Below are positions 7,001-7,366 of a stretch of DNA of 7,366 bases, piece by piece; the first letter of the stretch is position 1, and each line of letters opens with the position of its first letter. The stretch spans positions 1 through 7,366 of the forward strand of contig DYKH01000224.1 of NCBI GenBank assembly GCA_020722685.1, given 5' to 3'. Below the pieces are notes generated by a model. It had not been told where the DNA came from. It searched no databases and saw only the letters and a list, made by a program, of their open reading frames with translations. The position numbers and the translations under genes are program-made. The DNA comes from Caldithrix sp. Its GTDB lineage: Bacteria; KSB1; UBA2214; DYKH01.

Positions 7001-7040
7001 TTATGAATGTAAAATACCGATGGGTTTGGGTTTGTTTCAT
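1008..7040 (-). CDS. Giant secreted subtilisin-like serine protease (peptidase family S8) with PPC-like and DUF11 domains
   Basis: This 2010-residue exported protease should cleave proteins by the Asp-His-Ser mechanism outside the membrane. In order: signal peptide (1-39), I9-like propeptide (about 63-150), Pro-rich linker, S8 domain (about 192-735), split Fn3-like sandwich (about 760-1022), unassigned beta-rich region (about 1023-1245), PPC-like domain (about 1247-1353), three DUF11 repeats (1425-1999) and the tail YYPLIFK. Catalytic residues are Asp220 (DSG), His448 (HGTLTAG), Asn582 (STGNG) and Ser674 (GTSRSAP), all intact. The ATG at 7038-7040 is preceded by AGGAGG five bases upstream, which fixes the start; the stop is TAG. 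It is far longer than a bacterial subtilisin, which has under 400 residues including the propeptide. Unusual points are the 228-residue Asp-His spacing, the nested domain insertions and the paired cysteines. It is probably monocistronic. The substrate is unknown; nutrient proteolysis or surface-protein processing are both possible. Confidence 0.95.
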   Translation of the reverse strand: MKQTQTHRYFTFIILLALILALVVLLQAGVRRGALAAQAEEAGVLPASANPQGNNSSSISTGSDTALGKFDDDLQALARTGGDELVTVRILTLKTVKEWPDYIKAIPRAIPDELTGGTIWIGKIEAKYLAKLASLDAVAAAELVRGLGDVPRFRPEDKPAPKPSSEQVARLKELRDNPPASRPASPAGTTGWWDVGPAHLSKAAWDKGFTGNGVRVADLDSGVDFCHPDLLGTWATYDVSTSRNYTYGGVTNYLDYFDGWPLALSPISNYALLFDLWYNGEMTDVNTFAYGLTKFADTRTSGVGSTIDFDGRTWITTGTAYYGTKYHIGYHPDTSLEAYWWGERIGVLVVDEDGDNVYETVYVDLNDNQDFRDDPPATQQSPVACWDADLDGYNDLSGGLVYFIADGYHWPQGMDWWWNPAGLGMIPPGSGDLVAFMFDDPLGGAAAHGTLTAGNIVGQGRIDGDPSIWGGEARPSWKPSGVGGMIQGGGLEAKLIAIADIYLNFEDSTEVGWYFASFGIDGYGDTNDGAQITSNSYGSSGTDNDEWDNRSRLLTRLNTRTTYRGYPNTYGMQVAHLFSTGNGAPGYGTNAPPTGSSTIAVGGSTQMGSTGWDSIAGPGQIVWGDVIPFSNRGPTATGHLAPHVTADGAFAAGAITSNGWGDGWTAWETWGGTSRSAPVAAGNLALIYDAWNQRTGSFPTWDVARNIIMGGASDQDYDVLTQGAGMVNADKATDVAAGLGALYVDPAFWYPGDYHGSSYLAFANILSPGDAVSTTFTLSNFGSSSISFSVSDTELVALDSKEIELTATAAQESSYNFNRPDYLIDVSQYAPGGSVPSGTVLMTAELIQDFDEFDPQGDNNNNNNSLWRILWYSHTDLDADGKIYNDANSNGVVNAGEEETGEYVRFSYGYNSHTYRQVSVKDPLNPDRWKDGVYLGLQHRQHRDPEVPISRLKIRVTFYGKHDVSWLSTSTPGGTNVPASSTNTFQAAVNVPANMPYGLYQAAIELSYGSEVTVIPVVMNVAYTGDMTSQVVTLGGNPATGTPYDNSFVSGSQDWTWRSESGDWRFFFLDQTTTPDPGTYLIVKDEWDDVSPETDIDTVVLAPTSGAYTNVMAPYIFSYGDFSALDPATFGPYRLEEVARSNYMYIGSGIWDFDTVTGGNTEYVAAELADDGLHEIMQHTVRYQGDQFTIPFTKTLTTLDGPSASDLHYTNFFNDTITFNTSDPESKDLVVDVYGMNLVRQDFTGLTIQQDPTKEDYCDFAAGGIYTYQTTLGSNVSSFLAHVNVGSNDLDLFLLYDANSDHSFSCPAEIIASSTNSAGTDDEVQVSFPAAGDYLVVIQGWSVSGGSGPFSWYWERNDLDNSIAIRNANLSISNSHPATFELYNVDPDACSDVLAECNDGIMYVGYTGAERLFSIPITVDYAGPDLESLSSKTVDPTSAIPGDTLTYTLNIINASYDDDAIGVTVTDTLPAEVTFGAIVSGGATYDSLNNRVTWSGDIPKSVIGNIADATATFVDISASGTAITWTDDDEGHAEINLPWAFPWFGSDYTSVWADVNGELCFGGACSGGGATFNNDNRIPSSNNPNGRIAAFYEDQLGPDGASYYGLTCSPNAVYTEYDTVNDRFIIQYNDWCSWEDEQVNTYEVILYPSGQVEVQYESVPSAPPNLSYGSYPGESPAGIENMDGSAGYVWSGTVANNTAWLYTPDTLSTHTIVYTVTVNTDVPDGTEISNTADVNNGLGRVTEIGPAYTTISGADLSTSTKSVDKSTAVPQEELTYTIVLTNTGTVNATNAELVDPIPVHTTFVSASSGVFFNSIDNEVTWTGAVAAGSSETITFTVKVEAGVTSGTVITNTAQVGDGLGNTWDTNEVQTTIASSGDLLFDKSADKTLVAKPDTVTFTLHLINTGDSPTTVTVTDTLPTGLTLVGTPFVVNGPGSVSVVGNGIVWNGTLEAGYLNTEVLIRYTARPADSVFACTPTTNTAKYTDNQGNSGEASATTTVCGYILYYPLIFK
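1044..1415 (-). other. DUF11 repeat 3 (residues about 1876-1999)
   Basis: The third repeat reads DLLFDKSADKTLVAKPDTVT, FTLHLINTGDSPTTVTVTDT, LPTGLTLVGTPF, GIVWNGTLEAG and a final strand set TTNTAKYTDNQGNSGEAS. It is more diverged from repeats 1 and 2 than they are from each other and carries Cys1973 and Cys1999, which could close the domain with a disulfide. The C-terminal tail GYILYYPLIFK follows directly. Confidence 0.85.
1422..1781 (-). other. DUF11 repeat 2 (residues about 1754-1873)
   Basis: This is an uninterrupted repeat: ADLSTSTKSVDKSTAVPQEE, LTYTIVLTNTG, AELVDPIPVHTTFVSASSGV, NEVTWTGAVAAGSSETITFT, then TVITNTAQVGDGLGNTWDTN. It aligns strand for strand with the two halves of repeat 1 and shows where repeat 1 has been split, between the VTW-x-G turn and the T-I-x-[YF]-T strand. 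It has no cysteines. Confidence 0.88.
1785..2768 (-). other. DUF11 repeat 1, interrupted by a roughly 200-residue inserted domain
   Basis: Residues 1425-1502 (SSKTVDPTSAIPGDTLTYTL ... VTVTDTLPAEVTF ... NRVTWSGDIP) give the front of a DUF11 domain. Residues 1703-1752 (HTIVYTVTVNTDVPDGTEISNTADVNNGLG) give its back. The intervening 1503-1702 is a separate domain with LPWAFPWFGSDYTSVWADVNG, NRIPSSNNPNGRIAAFYED, DRFIIQYNDW and TYEVILYPSGQVEVQYESVP, a pattern I have seen in bacterial surface proteins. It contains Cys1560/1565 and Cys1608/1632. DUF11 modules are Ig-like stalk units of extracellular proteins. Confidence 0.75.
2982..3302 (-). other. PPC-like (pre-peptidase C-terminal) domain (residues about 1247-1353)
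   Basis: The pattern DLDLFLLYDANSD (1289-1301), IASSTNSAGTDDEVQVSFP (1311-1329) and AGDYLVVIQGWSV (1331-1343) matches bacterial PPC domains as I know them: a jelly-roll module often found after secreted protease domains and sometimes removed on maturation. Cys1258 and Cys1306 fall within it and could form a disulfide. Its usual role is thought to be secretion, localisation or substrate contact. Confidence 0.7.
3305..3974 (-). other. Unassigned beta-rich region of the protease (residues about 1023-1245)
   Basis: I recognise no family here. The stretch is rich in aromatic and acidic residues and predicted strands, with no cysteines. Notable parts are WTWRSESGDWRFFFLD (1055-1070), a DEWDDVSPETDID acidic segment (1085-1097) and NYMYIGSGIWDFD (1142-1154). 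GTYLIVKDEWDD and the later strands suggest one or two further beta-sandwich modules in the extracellular stalk. It ends where the PPC-like domain starts. Confidence 0.5.
3975..4763 (-). other. Split Fn3-like beta-sandwich with EF-hand-like insert (residues about 760-1022)
   Basis: Residues 768-797 (SPGDAVSTTFTLSNFG and following) look like the first strands of an immunoglobulin-like domain. Residues 963-1022 (DVSWLSTSTPGG ... PYGLYQAAIEL ... VTVIPVVMNV) look like the remaining strands. The roughly 160 residues between them (801-962) include a six-Asn run (859-864) and a loop, D886-x-N888-x-N890-G-V892-x-N894-x-x-E897, that fits the EF-hand calcium loop pattern. Fn3-like modules after S8 domains are common. 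The split is my inference. Confidence 0.5.
4836..6467 (-). other. S8 subtilase catalytic domain with long Asp-His insertion
   Basis: Residues about 192-735. The domain opens with the typical approach helix and GFTGNGVRVADLDSGVD (Asp220 codon at 6381-6383). His448 lies in AAAHGTLTAG (codon 5697-5699), the oxyanion Asn582 in STGNG (5295-5297) and Ser674 in GTSRSAP (5019-5021). ITSNSYG (532-538) matches the conserved substrate-binding strand. About 228 residues separate Asp and His, against a few tens in subtilisin. That insert carries acidic loops that look calcium-binding: D351/D353/D355, D364/N366/N368/D370 and D387/D389/D391. Cys226 and Cys385 flank most of it. Confidence 0.93.
6591..6854 (-). 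other. I9-like propeptide region (residues about 63-150)
   Basis: Between the signal peptide and the catalytic domain lies a segment with strands LVTVRI and GTIWIGKIE, then a helix-like YLAKLASLDAVAAAELV. This order resembles the inhibitor I9 fold of subtilase propeptides, which act as chaperone and temporary inhibitor. A Pro/Lys/Arg-rich linker (about 151-190) follows and would be accessible to cleavage. Assignment is by pattern and position; sequence identity to I9 cannot be judged by eye. Confidence 0.55.
6924..7040 (-). other. Signal peptide of the protease (residues 1-39)
   Basis: The N-terminus has a basic start (Lys2, His7, Arg8), a hydrophobic core of roughly residues 9-28 (YFTFIILLALILALVVLLQA) and an A-A-Q-A ending at Ala39, which suits signal peptidase I. 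There is no lipobox cysteine. The Arg-Arg pair comes after the hydrophobic core, so it is not a twin-arginine signal. If cleavage failed, the same segment would act as a membrane anchor. Confidence 0.8.
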
Positions 7041-7045
7041 TAGAG

Positions 7046-7051
7046 CCTCCT
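7046..7051 (-). promoter_or_regulatory. Shine-Dalgarno site of the protease gene
   Basis: The minus strand reads AGGAGG, then five bases, then ATG (7040-7038). This is a full-strength ribosome binding site and decides the start of the protease gene. Confidence 0.9.
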
Positions 7052-7068
7052 GTTTAAAAATAAATTAA

Positions 7069-7085
7069 CTCATATCACTTATGAG
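7069..7085. promoter_or_regulatory. 17-bp dyad in the protease leader
   Basis: CTCATA at 7069-7074 and TATGAG at 7080-7085 form a perfect inverted repeat around TCACT. It lies between the predicted promoter and the Shine-Dalgarno site. The size and spacing would suit a dimeric repressor or activator site, but a 6-bp half-site in AT-rich DNA can arise by chance. Confidence 0.3.
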
Positions 7086-7160
7086 CAACACCCCGACTTT
7101 GATTGTTTTTTTATTTAGCATACAAATCATCAGGAATCGCAAAGCTCAATTGCTTAGATT

Positions 7161-7189
7161 AAAATAACTTAACCTTACAAAAATGTCAA
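7161..7189 (-). promoter_or_regulatory. Sigma-70-type promoter of the protease gene
   Basis: On the minus strand a consensus -35 TTGACA (7189-7184) is followed after exactly 17 bases by TATTTT (7166-7161), which matches the -10 consensus at 4 of 6 positions, including the key second A and last T. Transcription would start near 7154 and give a leader of roughly 115 nt. It sits between the upstream gene's terminator and the protease start, as expected for an independent unit. Confidence 0.6.
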
Positions 7190-7229
7190 GTTTTAAGGGA
7201 GTGAAATGTTGTCATATATTCAGGATATA

Positions 7230-7267
7230 AAGACCTCAGAATGTTTTTTTCATAATTCTGAGGTCTT
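7230..7267 (-). terminator. Rho-independent terminator of the right-edge gene
   Basis: A perfect 13-bp stem is formed by 7230-7242 and 7255-7267 with a 12-nt loop. Read on the minus strand it follows the TAA at 7281-7283 by 13 nt, and the stem is followed by a short T/A tract (TTTATAT). The plus-strand side has no T tract, so it most likely ends the minus-strand gene and insulates the protease promoter. Confidence 0.75.
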
Positions 7268-7280
7268 GCAACGTGATTTC

Positions 7281-7366
7281 TTAAAATTTATAGCCGATTT
7301 GCCGTAAGAATCCTTTCCGCCAAGCGATATCTTCTTCTCCTTCCACGCCGATCGGTGGATAACCAT
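7281..7366 (-). CDS. C-terminal fragment of an unidentified protein (partial at right edge)
   Basis: The minus strand is open from the window edge (first whole codon at 7364-7362) to TAA at 7283-7281, giving 27 residues: GYPPIGVEGEEDIAWR followed by KGFLRQIGYKF. The acidic middle, the helix-like IAWRKGFLRQIGY and the aromatic ending look like a genuine folded C-terminus. The hairpin terminator just beyond the stop supports it. The other two minus frames give an Arg-rich run that stops early and a Lys/Ser-rich run. I do not recognise the family. It is upstream of the protease on the same strand, but the terminator and the separate promoter argue against co-transcription. Confidence 0.6.
   Translation of the reverse strand, partial: GYPPIGVEGEEDIAWRKGFLRQIGYKF

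Noticed and set aside
1008..7040. Protease as part of a defence or toxin system
   Set aside because: The protein has an export signal and extracellular stalk modules, and no effector, sensor or nuclease partner is present in the window. A secreted degradative or processing protease is the simpler reading.

Overview
The window looks like a chromosomal segment of a Chloroflexota bacterium, probably class Anaerolineae. This rests on protein style and not on a marker gene. It has a giant secreted subtilase that ends in a short aromatic/Pro-Leu-Ile tail (YYPLIFK). It also has a small lipoprotein with a Pro/Thr-rich stalk and a C-terminal domain of a kind I associate with that class. The coding regions are moderately GC-rich and the intergenic DNA is clearly AT-rich.

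Layout from left to right. Positions 1-54 hold the last 17 codons of an unidentified plus-strand gene. Positions 55-372 are non-coding and contain a palindromic MITE/REP-like repeat (about 200-317) bounded by a perfect 11-bp inverted repeat. Positions 373-882 encode a 169-residue lipoprotein on the plus strand. A strong symmetrical hairpin (929-967) follows and probably terminates both this gene and the converging large gene. Positions 1008-7040 on the minus strand encode a 2010-residue S8-family serine protease that fills about 82% of the window. Its leader (7041-7189) carries a clear Shine-Dalgarno site, a good sigma-70-type promoter and a 17-bp dyad. Positions 7281-7366 hold the last 27 codons of another minus-strand gene, which has its own hairpin terminator (7230-7267), so the protease appears to be transcribed alone.

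The protease has a signal peptide and an I9-like propeptide. Its catalytic domain carries Asp220, His448, Asn582 and Ser674, with an unusually long, probably calcium-binding insertion between Asp and His. Next come a split Fn3-like beta-sandwich, a long unassigned beta-rich stretch, a PPC-like domain and three DUF11 repeats, then the tail. The first DUF11 is interrupted by a roughly 200-residue domain. All twelve cysteines fall into six domain-local pairs, as expected for an exported, disulfide-stabilised protein. Both complete genes encode cell-envelope or exported proteins, but nothing in the sequence shows that they work together. I see no defence system, CRISPR array, complete insertion sequence or RNA gene. 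The points of most interest are the nested-domain architecture of the protease, its C-terminal tail and the repeat element.
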